Below, in pieces: positions 45,288-54,256 of a stretch of DNA of 64,000 nt. The notes beneath the pieces are model-generated. The model ran no database searches and was not told the DNA's origin. It saw nothing but the letters and a program-made list of their open reading frames with translations. Origin of the DNA: Acetobacterium sp. KB-1 (GTDB lineage: Bacteria > Bacillota > Clostridia > Eubacteriales > Eubacteriaceae); NCBI RefSeq assembly GCF_003260995.1, contig NZ_CP030040.1, forward strand, positions 1,649,736 to 1,713,735. The letters run 5' to 3'. Both the position numbers and the translations under genes were made by a program. How positions within the stretch are numbered: the stretch's first letter is position 1; each line of letters opens with the position of its first letter.

Positions 45288-45454
45288 TTTCCCTCTCACT
45301 TTCTTGCTTAAATTCTGGTTCGTTATTTCAATTTATGTAAAGTCACCACATTAATTATCGAATTTCATCGATTAATCCATTCTATTGCATATCGTGCAAT
45401 AAGGATATCGACATTACTTGTCTATTTGTTTAGTAAATTTTAGTATAAATTTAA

Positions 45455-45489
45455 AGTGCAATTGCCCGGCTACTCCGAACAATTGCACT
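45455..45489 (-). terminator. Hairpin after the second ChW/FIVAR protein gene
   Basis: 10-bp inverted repeat AGTGCAATTG/CAATTGCACT with a 15-base loop, 37 bases after the stop codon; the T run is weak. Confidence 0.55.
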
Positions 45490-45525
45490 AAGAATTCACT
45501 GCTTTAATTTTTAGATTCAATTTGT

Positions 45526-47526
45526 TTATGGATTAATAAATATATTTGTATCAGCTGTTGTCGCAGCGACTCCGCCATCAACCGGGGTGATCGTAAAGGT
45601 CACTGTTGCTACGGTGTCGCCCACATCCGTTATCAAACCGGTTATTGGATCAATCACTGCCGTTCCCGAATCAATCCGAGTAAAACTGATGGTATAATCT
45701 GCGTTATCAATTCCTGCCGCGGTCATCATTTCTCCCGCTCGGGTCAGGATATTGTCCCCCACAGTTTGTACCCCAAAATTAAAGGTGTTTATTTTAGCCT
45801 TGGAGATAACATACGCTCCGGAGTAAATCAGATTTTTCTGAGCCGCAACTATTTTTGCTGTTGCGGAGTCCACTGCCGATTGGGTATTATCAGCGGTCAT
45901 CACATTAGCCATCACTACAGCCTGATAAGTCGACCATGAAGGCGCCGTATAATTGGCTTCCACAACCGCCAGTAAGGCCGCATTATAGGCGGTCAGATCA
46001 GCGCCTAAAACCAGAATGCCATTTTGAAGCGCAAGCAAGGTTTCGGTGTAGCCATCCACCACACTCTGTGAATAGCCTTTGAGAGTCTCAGCTGGTATAC
46101 TTGTAATGGCCTTAACCTGGTTATCATTTGTATAAGCAGTAAACGAGGCCGTGGTATAGGGTCCATCTGAGATTTTAATGTTTTTTGCGGCATTAAACGC
46201 GGTCAGATCAGCCGTTTTTACGAGCTTTGCAACATCATCATTTATGTCAGCGGTGGCTGTATCAATAGTCGCCTGTAGGGTATCTTTTGAGATCACATCA
46301 TATACCCACACCCCATTTGTCAAACTGCCATAGATTTCGCATTTTGCAGTGTAGGCATTCCAGGTCGCCAAAGTATAAGGTGCGTTGGCCGCATCAGCAC
46401 CATACTGCACGTAAATTGATATCGCTTCATTAAAACCTGCTAAATCAGAATAAAGCACCAGCATTTTCTGCGCTTCCAGAATATTTGCGGTAGCCACATC
46501 CACCTCCGTTTGGGTGTTTGTCCGTGTTACCACATTGGCATCCAATACTGCTTTATAGGTTGACCAGCCAGACTTCACCTGTTCTTCCTTTATTGCGGCT
46601 ATTGCGGCATTATAGGCGGTCATCTCGGCATACTTCACCAGATTTTTCTGAGCTTTGATGATGGCAATCGTCGCCGCATCGACCTTGGCCTGGGTATCCT
46701 CTGTAGTCACCACATTAGCGTCAACAATAGCTTGATAATCAGCCCATGACTCTGGCGTATAGTCTGCTTCTTTAACCGTGTCCAGGACATCATAATACAC
46801 ATCCAGATCAGCCTTTTTGACCAGGCTTTCCTGGGCTTTTTCAATCGCGTTTGTTGCTTCAGTTATCTTGTTGGCAATATCTGACTTTGTTACCACATTA
46901 GCATCCACGACTTTTTTATAGGCCGCCCAAGTAACTGTAGTATAATCGGCTTCTTTTACCTGAGCAAGAACGGTAAGATATTTGTCATAGGCAACCTTAA
47001 CCGGCGTTTCCACGATCATGATTTCAATGGCTTCCAGACGTAGACCCTTTCCTTCCGATCCAGATAAGGTACCATCAGCTACCCAGCCCTGTTTCCAACC
47101 TTCATTTTGAATGTGGGTACGGTATTTAACGGAATAATCCGCTGCGTCGGTTCCCATCAATCTGATTTCAATGGCTTCCAATCTTAAACCTTCGCCCACT
47201 GATCCAGACAGATCACCATTTGACACCCAACTCTGAGACCAGCCCTTGTTCTGAATATGTGTCTGGTATTGAATATCTAAATCATCGGGCACGCTACCGT
47301 TTAATTCAATTTCGATTCCTTCCAGACGCAGTCCCTTGCCTTCTGATCCCGATAGATTGCCGTCATTGATCCACCCCTGAGCCCAGCCTTCGTTCTCAAT
47401 GTGAGTACGATAAGTAACCCCAAATCCGTCATCTGTTTTCTCCGGTTCCTCTGCAAAAACAGTGGTTGACAACGCTGCAGACACGATACATAAGCCAATA
47501 ATCAAACTCAATAATTTCTTTTTCAT
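45526..47526 (-). CDS. Exported ChW/FIVAR-repeat surface protein
   Basis: About 666 residues with the same plan as the 32090-35935 protein: signal peptide (I-I-G-L-C-I-V-S-A-A-L-S-T-T-V-F-A-E), three ChW repeats at about 30-170 (G-W-A-Q-G-W, G-W-S-Q-S-W and G-W-K-Q-G-W, each followed by G-S-E/V-G-x-G-L-R-L-E), then about seven FIVAR-like repeats (A-D-Y-T-x-x-x-W-A), and a C-terminal beta domain with G-T-A-V-I-D-P-I-T-G-L. That last domain matches G-T-A-T-I-N-P-D-G-S-I in the 1,280-residue protein, so the two are paralogues. The start at 47526 has a distant AGGGA; upstream starts exist. Confidence 0.75.
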   Translation of the reverse strand: MKKKLLSLIIGLCIVSAALSTTVFAEEPEKTDDGFGVTYRTHIENEGWAQGWINDGNLSGSEGKGLRLEGIEIELNGSVPDDLDIQYQTHIQNKGWSQSWVSNGDLSGSVGEGLRLEAIEIRLMGTDAADYSVKYRTHIQNEGWKQGWVADGTLSGSEGKGLRLEAIEIMIVETPVKVAYDKYLTVLAQVKEADYTTVTWAAYKKVVDANVVTKSDIANKITEATNAIEKAQESLVKKADLDVYYDVLDTVKEADYTPESWADYQAIVDANVVTTEDTQAKVDAATIAIIKAQKNLVKYAEMTAYNAAIAAIKEEQVKSGWSTYKAVLDANVVTRTNTQTEVDVATANILEAQKMLVLYSDLAGFNEAISIYVQYGADAANAPYTLATWNAYTAKCEIYGSLTNGVWVYDVISKDTLQATIDTATADINDDVAKLVKTADLTAFNAAKNIKISDGPYTTASFTAYTNDNQVKAITSIPAETLKGYSQSVVDGYTETLLALQNGILVLGADLTAYNAALLAVVEANYTAPSWSTYQAVVMANVMTADNTQSAVDSATAKIVAAQKNLIYSGAYVISKAKINTFNFGVQTVGDNILTRAGEMMTAAGIDNADYTISFTRIDSGTAVIDPITGLITDVGDTVATVTFTITPVDGGVAATTADTNIFINP

Positions 47527-47598
47527 ATTTATAACAATTCCCTTCATTTCACCCAAGGCAAAAAAGAATCACGACGACTTGCAAGGACTGACAAAATT

Positions 47599-48195
47599 TT
47601 ATTTTACTTGCTTCATCTTCAAAACATATAATTCCCGTTCATTTTCGATTTCTTTATGTAACACAAACCCAAGGGTTTCCTTGATATCGGCAAAGTGCTG
47701 CGCTGTATCGGTCTTAAATTCTGTTAAAACCGCTGTTTGCTCACAGACTGCATCGAGTTTTGTTTTGACTTCGCCTAGCTCAAACTTGATACCCGCTACA
47801 TCATTTTTGACTTCGTTTAGCTCAGTCTTGATACCCGTTACATCGTTTTTGACTTCGTTTAGCTCAGATTTGATACCCGTTACATCGTTTTTGACTTCGC
47901 TTAGCTCAGTCTTGATACCCGTTACATCGTTTTTGACTTCACTTAGCTCAGTCTTGATACCAGCTACATCGTTTTTGACTTCGCCTAACTCAGTCTTGAT
48001 ACCCGCTACATCGTTTTTGACTTCACTTAGCTCAGTCTTGATACCAGCTACATCGTTTTTGACTTCGCCTAGCTCAGTCTTGATACCCGTTACATCGTTT
48101 TTGACTTCGCCGAGTTCCGACTTCATACCATTTAAACCGGTTTCGAGTTGACCCAGTTTTTCCAGGACAATCTGTTGAAATGCATCATTTGTCAT
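47599..48195 (-). CDS. Coiled-coil protein built of 14-residue repeats
   Basis: A 198-residue soluble protein. Residues 24-150 are nine copies of a 14-residue unit, I-K-T-E-L-G-E-V-K-N-D-V-A-G with small changes. Hydrophobic residues fall at positions 1, 5, 8 and 12, the 4-3 spacing of a coiled coil, so this is a long rod. The flanks (F-Q-Q-I-V-L-E-K-L-G-Q-L-E and H-F-A-D-I-K-E-T-L-G-F) are helical too. There is no signal peptide or membrane segment. AGGTG precedes the ATG. I do not know the function; relatives are annotated as hypothetical proteins. It follows the ChW cluster but is cytoplasmic by appearance. Confidence 0.7.
   Translation of the reverse strand: MTNDAFQQIVLEKLGQLETGLNGMKSELGEVKNDVTGIKTELGEVKNDVAGIKTELSEVKNDVAGIKTELGEVKNDVAGIKTELSEVKNDVTGIKTELSEVKNDVTGIKSELNEVKNDVTGIKTELNEVKNDVAGIKFELGEVKTKLDAVCEQTAVLTEFKTDTAQHFADIKETLGFVLHKEIENERELYVLKMKQVK
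47760..48130 (-). repeat. 42-bp tandem repeat (minisatellite) inside the coiled-coil gene
   Basis: About nine near-identical 42-bp units, each with GAAGTCAAAAACGATGT on the minus strand. Units differ at a few positions (Ala/Thr, Gly/Ser/Asn choices), two of them alternating, a sign of past unit duplications. Confidence 0.88.
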
Positions 48196-48363
48196 GATTT
48201 CACCTGCCTTTTATTAAAAATAATCGTCGTTCAAAATTACTCTATTGCTAGTATTATACACTATTTCAAGGCCAAATAGAATCTATTTTTAGTTTCTAAA
48301 CCATCCCGCTCATCAATTTAAGTGACCGGCACCGTATGTTCTAATTGAAATGTTCCCCTTAAA

Positions 48364-49485
48364 TCAATTGATTAAACAATAGCTCCCATTACTGGATAAT
48401 ACCACTAATCCCTCCAGCTCCATAATCGCCAGCTGCTCAATCAGCAACACCTGATTGATTCCCGTCAGTGCTTCAAGCTGTTGGATGGTTTTTTCTGAGT
48501 TGATCAAAAGTGCATGGATCTTAGATTCATCGGGCGTTAGTTTTCTCTCCGTCTGATTCTGTGAATGATTGACCGTAGCATTTGCGATTTGTCCACTCGT
48601 TTTATTGGTTCGGGTCAAAACCGGCTTCTCCATTAGATCCTGCAAGTTTAGTTGCTCAGGTTTTAGATACAGCGAAGCACCATTTTTAAGTAACTGATTC
48701 GTTCCCTGGCCACTCACGCAATAAATTTCATGCGGCGGTGCCAAGATAACCCGATTCAGTGCTTTAGCGAACGAAGCGGTGCTCAAGGCACCGCTGTTTC
48801 GCCCCGCTTCCACCACCAGCAGTTTCTGACTCCAGCTGCTGATCAACCCATTTCTCTGGAGAAAATTTTCCGGCCTTGGTGTTGTGCCAGGCAGATATTT
48901 AGAAATCACCGCTCCATTTTCACTAATGGCTGCCTGCAACTCCCGATGTTCTTTGGGGTAAAAAACATCCAGGCCATTTCCTAAAAATGCCATCGTGTAA
49001 CCGCCCGCCTTCAGGCAAGCGGTGTGGGCATAACCATCAATGCCTTTAGCCAGGCCACTGATTACCGGGATGCCCTGATGCGCCAGGTAGTCAGCCGCTT
49101 CTACTGCCACCTGCTTGCCATAAAGCGAGCAGCGTCTGGAACCAACAATCCCAACTCCAATGCTATTATTTCGAATCGTACCCCTATAATAAAGAACGAT
49201 TGGTGCTTCCGGCCACGCTTTTGCCAGTTCCGGATATAAGGGATCATCATATACAAGCACCTTCATTTTTTTCTTTGCTAACTCATCCATAACTGAAAAA
49301 GCCCCATCCAATGAATGGGCTTGACAAACTGACTGCGCCAGAGAAGAACCAATTCCCGGAACGGATCGCAGTTCTTCTTCAGCTGCCGCATAAATGCGAG
49401 CGGGCGTTTTAAAATAGTCCAGTAATTTTTTCTGGGTGATGGGGCCGATGCCCTTTAGTTCGGTTAGCCAGATCCAGTATTCCAT
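48364..49485 (-). CDS. dprA: DNA-processing protein DprA
   Basis: A 373-residue protein that loads RecA on incoming single-stranded DNA in natural transformation. An N-terminal helix-hairpin-helix-like region (residues 1-60) is followed by the Rossmann core with V-G-S-R-R-C-S-L-Y-G, G-L-A-K-G-I-D-G-Y-A-H and F-L-G-N-G-L-D-V-F-Y-P-K-E-H, then a C-terminal winged-helix (about 310-373). AAGGTG precedes the ATG. It directly follows the comM-like gene, a common competence pairing. The 168 bases beyond its 3' end hold a GGCACCGT-type repeat word at 48320-48335. Confidence 0.92.
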   Translation of the reverse strand: MEYWIWLTELKGIGPITQKKLLDYFKTPARIYAAAEEELRSVPGIGSSLAQSVCQAHSLDGAFSVMDELAKKKMKVLVYDDPLYPELAKAWPEAPIVLYYRGTIRNNSIGVGIVGSRRCSLYGKQVAVEAADYLAHQGIPVISGLAKGIDGYAHTACLKAGGYTMAFLGNGLDVFYPKEHRELQAAISENGAVISKYLPGTTPRPENFLQRNGLISSWSQKLLVVEAGRNSGALSTASFAKALNRVILAPPHEIYCVSGQGTNQLLKNGASLYLKPEQLNLQDLMEKPVLTRTNKTSGQIANATVNHSQNQTERKLTPDESKIHALLINSEKTIQQLEALTGINQVLLIEQLAIMELEGLVVLSSNGSYCLIN

Positions 49486-49493
49486 TTTTCACC

Positions 49494-51032
49494 TTACAGA
49501 ACCGTCAACCCGGCCCGATCCTTTTCTAAATCTCTGGCCATTATCGCCAATGCAACATCCTTTTTGCGAATTTTTACTGATCCATCCATGTCGGCAAAGG
49601 TTCTGGCCACCTTGAGATACTTGTGATAAGCTCTGGCACTGTACTGATACCGTTCATAAGCCATCATCAACAGCTTCTTCCCGTCATCTTCCAAAATACA
49701 GTATTCTTTAATCAGCTGATTTCCCATCTGGGCGTTACAGTTGATCCCTTTCATTTTAGCAAATCGCTGCTGTTGTATTTTTCGAGCAGCTTCAACCCGC
49801 TGTCTCAGACTTTCAGAGGTAGCCCCCCGATAATCGTTGGACAAATCGATAAAATCAACTGGTCGCACGTATTTTTGAATATCCATCCGATCCATGATCG
49901 GCCCGGAAATTTTCTGACGATATTTCATCACTTCATAATCCGTGCACTTGCAGCGTTCAGTGCCATAATAACCACAGGAACAAGGGTTCATAGCAGCCAC
50001 CAACATGAAGCTGGCCGGGTAGGTATTCGTATACTTGACCCGCGAGATGGTCACCCGCTGATCCTCCATCGGTTGTCGTAGCGATTCCAGTGTATTTTTA
50101 CCAAACTCGGCGATTTCATCCAAAAACAACACGCCATTGTGAGCCAAAGAAATTTCACCCGGAGTGGCATCCTTACCACCGCCAATCAGTGAGTTGGTTG
50201 ACGCATTGTGATGGGGCGATCGAAACGGCCGTTTTTTTATCAAGCCGCTCTTTTCTTTTAAAATACCCGCAACGCTATAAATTTTTGTCACTTCCAGGGC
50301 TTCTGCTTCAGTCATACTCGGTAAAATGGTCGGTATCCGCTTGGCAATCATCGACTTCCCGCAGCCAGGCGATCCAATCATCAGTAGATTATGTCCACCG
50401 GCAGCGGCCACAACAATATATTCAATCAACCCATCCTGTCCCTGGACATCACAAAAATCGATGCCATCGATGTCATCCTGGGCGGCGGCGATGCTATTTT
50501 TTTTATTCGGCTGATAGACTTTTTTATCTTCTAAAAAATCAACCACGTCCTTTAGCGCATCAAAACCAAAAACCTGTATTCCCGTAACCAGAGATGCCTC
50601 TTGGATATTATCCAGGGGAACAATGATGTTTTTAACACCGGCATTCCGGGCGGCAATCACCATTGGTAAGATTCCTGAGCAGGCGCGCAGCCGGGAATTT
50701 AATGACAGTTCGCCGATGATCCCGAACTTCTCTTTTTTTACCCGCACCAGCTGACCGGTTTCAATCAAAATGCCGATAGCGATCGCTAAATCAAAATGTG
50801 ATCCACTTTTTTTAAGATCACTTGGAGCCAGGTTGATAACCACCTTCTTCTGGGGAAACTTATATTTACTGTCATTAATGGCCGCTTCAACTCTCTCTCG
50901 GGCTTCTTTGATCGCGGTATCACCCAAACCAACAATGGCAATCAGCGGCTGGCCGGTAATTGTTTTAACCTCAACATCGACGAGATACGCCTCTACCCCT
51001 GAAATCGCAAAACTGTTTACAATTGATGCCAT
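49494..51032 (-). CDS. comM: ComM/YifB-family Mg-chelatase-like AAA+ ATPase
   Basis: A 512-residue AAA+ protein; ComM is a branch-migration helicase that promotes integration of transforming DNA. N-terminal Lon-like domain (residues 1-170, with G-L-G-D-T-A-I-K-E-A-R-E-R-V), Walker A G-S-P-G-C-G-K-S, Walker B L-F-L-D-E-I-A-E-F, then N-P-C-S-C-G-Y-Y-G with C-K-C-T (possible zinc site) and a C-terminal helical domain. GGAGG precedes the ATG. It is followed by dprA after eight bases and preceded by the RAYT gene. Confidence 0.9.
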   Translation of the reverse strand: MASIVNSFAISGVEAYLVDVEVKTITGQPLIAIVGLGDTAIKEARERVEAAINDSKYKFPQKKVVINLAPSDLKKSGSHFDLAIAIGILIETGQLVRVKKEKFGIIGELSLNSRLRACSGILPMVIAARNAGVKNIIVPLDNIQEASLVTGIQVFGFDALKDVVDFLEDKKVYQPNKKNSIAAAQDDIDGIDFCDVQGQDGLIEYIVVAAAGGHNLLMIGSPGCGKSMIAKRIPTILPSMTEAEALEVTKIYSVAGILKEKSGLIKKRPFRSPHHNASTNSLIGGGKDATPGEISLAHNGVLFLDEIAEFGKNTLESLRQPMEDQRVTISRVKYTNTYPASFMLVAAMNPCSCGYYGTERCKCTDYEVMKYRQKISGPIMDRMDIQKYVRPVDFIDLSNDYRGATSESLRQRVEAARKIQQQRFAKMKGINCNAQMGNQLIKEYCILEDDGKKLLMMAYERYQYSARAYHKYLKVARTFADMDGSVKIRKKDVALAIMARDLEKDRAGLTVL

Positions 51033-51051
51033 AACGCCTCCTGACCGCCCT

Positions 51052-51915
51052 TTAATCTTTTATCGACATTTTATAGACTGCCACTTCACTCACTGAAATG
51101 AAATCTCCGATTTCTCGCATGGTGTAGTTTTCTTTAATCGCCAGCTTGATAAAATTCTTTTTAAAAACACTTAGAGCCCGTTTTCGGGAACCTGATTTGA
51201 TGGCCTGATATATTTCTTCATCACCGGCAACATCCTTTAAGAGCCTCTCCAGACTTAACTGGCTTTTATGATCCTCCCGATCATCGACTGATTTAATCAG
51301 AGGGTTCGCTTCAGCCGTTTTTTTATCTGGTTCATTTCTGGGAAGTACTTCAAAATCAACCGGGATTTCCAGTTTGTCAGCATCCATAAACTCACAATAG
51401 GCCGGAATCGCTTTGCTGCGCTCTTCGCAAAAAATACCCAGTACAAAATTGATGTTCACCAGACTAAGATCATTGTTTTTTCGATAGTATTGATCACTGC
51501 TCCAGCGATAGTCACAAACCCGACCGCAAATTTTTGCAGCCACCGGATTTTGATGAACGTATCGAAGTAGTGACAGCAGGTAGCGATCATCACTGACAGG
51601 GTAGCCTTTGTAGCGATTTTCAAAAACATGACCAGTGCGTTTGTTTTTCTGATTATAGTAACGGCTGAAATGTGAGTTGATCCGGTGCATAATATCTCTG
51701 ATTGAAACCTCATGTCGTTTAAAAATCAAGTGATAGTGATTGCCCATGATGACAAAACCGTAGCACTCAAACCCCATGATGATCTGAACCTCGCGGATCA
51801 GTTCCAGAAAATATTCCTTATCCTCATTGCGGTTAAAAATAAATTCCCGGTTATTTCCTCGCTGGATCAAATGATAGACCCCGCCGCTATACTCCAACAT
51901 TGGCTTTCTGCCCAA
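51052..51915 (-). CDS. REP-associated tyrosine transposase (RAYT, Y1 HUH) with C-terminal HTH
   Basis: A 287-residue single-strand DNA transposase of the TnpA-REP class. Start G-R-K-P-M-L-E-Y-S-G-G-V-Y-H-L-I-Q-R-G-N-N matches the family; I use the TTG at 51915 because GAGGGGTG is five bases upstream and it gives the canonical N-terminus. HUH motif M-G-N-H-Y-H-L-I-F; likely nucleophile Tyr in S-R-Y-Y-N-Q-K; then R-Y-V-H-Q-N-P-V. The last 65 residues look like a helix-turn-helix (M-R-E-I-G-D-F-I-S-V-S-E-V-A-V-Y). It appears intact. RAYTs spread or maintain REP palindromes; the GGTGCCTGTCAC-type words in this window are candidates. Confidence 0.82.
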   Translation of the reverse strand: MGRKPMLEYSGGVYHLIQRGNNREFIFNRNEDKEYFLELIREVQIIMGFECYGFVIMGNHYHLIFKRHEVSIRDIMHRINSHFSRYYNQKNKRTGHVFENRYKGYPVSDDRYLLSLLRYVHQNPVAAKICGRVCDYRWSSDQYYRKNNDLSLVNINFVLGIFCEERSKAIPAYCEFMDADKLEIPVDFEVLPRNEPDKKTAEANPLIKSVDDREDHKSQLSLERLLKDVAGDEEIYQAIKSGSRKRALSVFKKNFIKLAIKENYTMREIGDFISVSEVAVYKMSIKD

Positions 51916-52059
51916 ATAATCACCCCTCACTTTAGTAATATTCTACCAAAATCTGGAAGCGTTTGCAATTAAAGGTTGAAATAAATAACACAGATCTTAA
52001 CGATTAAGTCATTTCATCTACAACAAGACTTGTGACTGAATCATCTTTGAGATTGTCGG

Positions 52060-52130
52060 TTTCAGCCACTTCAAAAAATAAAAAAGACGATCCGGGTCCC
52101 GAAGAACCCGAATCGTCTCGGTACTCTGTT
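52060..52130 (-). repeat. R2 dispersed hairpin repeat, partial copy a
   Basis: Minus-strand GAGACGATTCGGGTTCTTCG and continuation, the hairpin part of the R2 repeat, then the T-rich tail and GAAGTGGCTG. It lies downstream of the DUF2442 remnant, as in the copy near 63.2 kb. Confidence 0.75.
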
Positions 52131-52162
52131 TCTACACCGTATATCTATTCCTGCTGATTTTT

Positions 52163-52400
52163 TTAGCAAGCTTTACTCTTTTCGAATAAAAACTCAGGGT
52201 CAAGATCCGCTTGATTGCACCATTCAATGCTGTCAAAACTAACGCGTACAGTCTTGAATTTCTCCTCATCCTTCAATTCTTGAAAAATACCCTTATCCAA
52301 ATATGGACTGACATCGACGTCTCTTTTCACCATTTTCAAAAGTTAATAGTAACTTATAGTCCTTTAAAGGTTCTACATTGATAACTGCTAAATACATCAT
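52163..52400 (-). pseudogene. DUF2442 protein, frameshifted (copy 1)
   Basis: The minus strand starts M-M-Y-L-A-V-I-N-V-E-P-L-K-D-Y-K-L after AGGAGGT and runs to F-E-N-G-E-K; the rest, D-V-D-V-S-P-Y-L-D-K-G-I-F and on to F-E-K-S-K-A-C, is in the +1 frame. One extra A in GGTGAAAAGAGAC explains it. DUF2442 proteins usually pair with DUF4160 as presumed toxin-antitoxin-like modules. Here the gene follows higA. A nearly identical copy with the same frameshift is at 62891-63128 on the other strand. Confidence 0.75.
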
Positions 52401-52426
52401 TCGACCTCCTATTTTAATGGATCAAT

Positions 52427-52789
52427 TTATCTCATGGGCTTTTGCCTGAATGTGCCGCCTTTTTTAAATGTTCTCAAATGAATGTTTCGGGGTTGTTTTT
52501 CTTCAATTGGCACAATGGCCAAGGTCTTGCCAAGTGGTCTTAGTATTTTTAAAATAGTCATCAATTGGGGATCAGTTGTACCTTTTTCCATTCGGGCAAT
52601 GACGGGTTGCTTAACACCACTTGCTTCTTCCAACTGCTTTTGGGTGATTCCCTGATCATTTCTAGCACGGATTAGTTCGCTTATTAATGCTACTCTCAAA
52701 TCAGATTCCATTATTTCTTCCGGGGTGAATGTTTTTTTCTCAAACTCATCCCAGCTTGATCCAATGGGACTTACTTTTGTCTTACTCAT
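52427..52789 (-). CDS. HigA-type XRE antitoxin
   Basis: A 120-residue antitoxin-like regulator with a Cro/C1 helix-turn-helix ([23 protein letters not shown]) at about 45-75, [10 protein letters not shown] near the end, and an N-terminal linker. The ATG at 52789 has AGGAG eight bases upstream and overlaps the end of the toxin gene. Such proteins block RelE/HigB toxins and repress their operon, probably through the palindrome at 53154-53173. The antitoxin seems intact though the toxin does not. Confidence 0.82.
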   Translation of the reverse strand: MSKTKVSPIGSSWDEFEKKTFTPEEIMESDLRVALISELIRARNDQGITQKQLEEASGVKQPVIARMEKGTTDPQLMTILKILRPLGKTLAIVPIEEKQPRNIHLRTFKKGGTFRQKPMR

Positions 52790-53122
52790 TTTCAATGCTC
52801 CTTTCAACAAAATCTTTCATATACCGTTTCGCTTGTTCAATTCCTCTTTTAGGTGTTTTCTGTGTCTTCTTCATGAAATAATGTAGAAGAATAAAACGGT
52901 TGCCATCCCATCCAACAAATAAGATCCGATCTCTTAACGGTCTTAATTCCCAAATTTCACCCTCTATGTGTTTGACATAAGGCTCACCAACTCTTGTGCC
53001 ATGTTCTCCGAGTATCTTCATGTAATCTCTAATTTTGTTTAGTTTAATCCGGCTATCCTTGTCATTTTTGCTTGCTAATTTTTCTAAATACTGTAACACT
53101 GGCTCTTTACTATTTTGTACAT
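52782..53122 (-). pseudogene. HigB/RelE-type toxin with damaged N-terminus
   Basis: The 105-residue open frame (53099-52782, GTG start) covers the C-terminal three quarters of a HigB-like (phage Gp49-like) toxin: [42 protein letters not shown]. The true start appears to be an ATG at 53122 (M-Y-K-I), followed by a frame-breaking deletion; the paralogue at 59009 has M-Y-K-I-N-F-Y-T-D before the shared part. The N-terminal strand is thus lost. A shortened protein from the GTG could still be made, but weakly. Confidence 0.7.
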
Positions 53123-53153
53123 ACTCGTTAATTACCTTTCAAATATGCTTCTA

Positions 53154-53173
53154 TTATAACTCTTAAGTTATAT
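53154..53173 (-). promoter_or_regulatory. Putative HigA operator/promoter (copy 1)
   Basis: TTATAACT-CTTA-AGTTATAT, near-perfect 8-4-8 palindrome overlapping a TATAAT-like -10 upstream of the toxin. The same element lies upstream of the second toxin copy. Confidence 0.55.
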
Positions 53174-53343
53174 TATTGCAATGATTTAACTGTTTTAATT
53201 TTCTGACAAAACCCACAAAGTAATACGGTATTTGAAGTGATGGTTTGATTCAGGGACCGTTGATTATGGGGAAAGCTGGAATGATTTTAAATCCTAGCCC
53301 GGAACCAGTGGCACCATCATCCGGATTGGGTGGCACTCATCAT

Positions 53344-53526
53344 CAGATCAACTGGCACTGCAGTCATAATTGTTACAAAATCGAAAGACGTTTTGCTACA
53401 ATGGTCAGAAATCACGGTTTGCAACGGTGCCGATATGTCAGACTTCGTGGGGCAAAAATTCATATTACCATGGCCAATCTAGCCTGCAATATTGCAAGGA
53501 TGGTTTCTTTGTTATTACGCAAATAA
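53344..53526 (+). pseudogene. IS1182-like transposase, C-terminal fragment
   Basis: About 60 residues: Y-K-I-E-R-R-F-A-T-M-V-R-N-H-G-L-Q-R-C-R-Y and A-N-L-A-C-N-I-A-R-M-V, the end of a DDE transposase (DDE_Tnp_1_6/IS1182 type) containing the E-R-R-F glutamate helix. The sequence before it is unrelated. The 316 bases after it (to 53842) have no gene, only an 11-bp inverted repeat CGAAATAGGCA/TGCCTATTTCG (53544-53554 and 53575-53585) that may belong to the element. Confidence 0.65.
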
Positions 53527-53842
53527 AAAGTGTGAGAATCTGACGAAATAGGCAGCAACAAAAGTGTCTGTTTATGCCTATTTCGCAGAATTTTCCGAGC
53601 CAATTTATAAAATGAACTCACTAATTGAATATTAGGTTTTGAATCTGCGAATATTCATTCACAATTTATGAACTCGTGTTTTTTTATGGCCTTTTTTCGG
53701 AGGTTTCACTGGCACCGTTTGACTCAAATATGGGAGAAAAATTTTGGAAATGATTTCAGATCAGAAGAACAACCAACTTGCATCTGTTTCACTATTCATT
53801 TGATCAATTGAAAAAGGGGAAGTTTGACTATTCCCCTCATCA

Positions 53843-54256
53843 TCAATGCACGTTCACATGAACATATTTCCCAACAAATTCATTGGGTGTCAATATTTCC
53901 GGTTTCTCAATGTCAATGTCTGCAAAGTCTTTATCGCCGGTGATGAGAATGTCCACATCTTCGACTACGGCTCAATAGAGCACTGGATAGTCCATTTCAT
54001 CCCGAATTTCAAAGAGATTTTCATCCATTTCGTCAGGAGTGTAGACATATTCATAGGGAAGAACGGTTAGAAAATGATCCAGGTCAGCGGATCTTCCTTC
54101 GCATTTTCTCTCAACCACACCTTTTAGTTCTTCAATCACGAAGGAAGATAGAACGAGACGATGATCTTTAAGAATCGCTGCAATCAAGTCATTCATGATC
54201 TTACTTTTGAAAATAATTGAAGAAATCAAAACATTAGTGTCCAGCATGATTCTCAT
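53843..54256 (-). pseudogene. PIN-domain toxin with in-frame stop
   Basis: PIN-domain ribonuclease: M-L-D-T-N-V-L-I-S-S-I-I at the start, V-I-E-E-L-K in the middle, D-E-M-D-Y-P-V-L-Y, then a TGA at 53971-53969, then A-V-V-E-D-V-D-I-L-I-T-G-D-K-D-F in the same frame to a TGA at 53845. The two halves together make a full 137-residue toxin of the kind paired with AbrB antitoxins. The TGA most likely replaces a Ser codon. The catalytic Asp residues of T-G-D-K-D-F lie after the stop, so the product is inactive. Confidence 0.8.

Noticed and set aside
47760-48130. CRISPR or non-coding satellite
   Set aside because: The 42-bp units keep one open reading frame and have no unique spacers; they encode a coiled coil.
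47462-48151. Long plus-strand frame of 229 codons over the coiled-coil gene
   Set aside because: The 42-bp repeat has no stops in this frame either, so length is no evidence. The product is Ser/Thr-rich repeats without initiation signals.
50090-50587. Plus-strand frame of 165 codons opposite comM
   Set aside because: Antisense to a strongly supported gene, with no start signal or family resemblance.
53969-53971. In-frame TGA in the PIN gene read as selenocysteine
   Set aside because: Acetogens do use selenocysteine, but PIN toxins are not selenoproteins, the site normally holds a small residue such as Ser, and the partner gene is also broken. A nonsense change is simpler.
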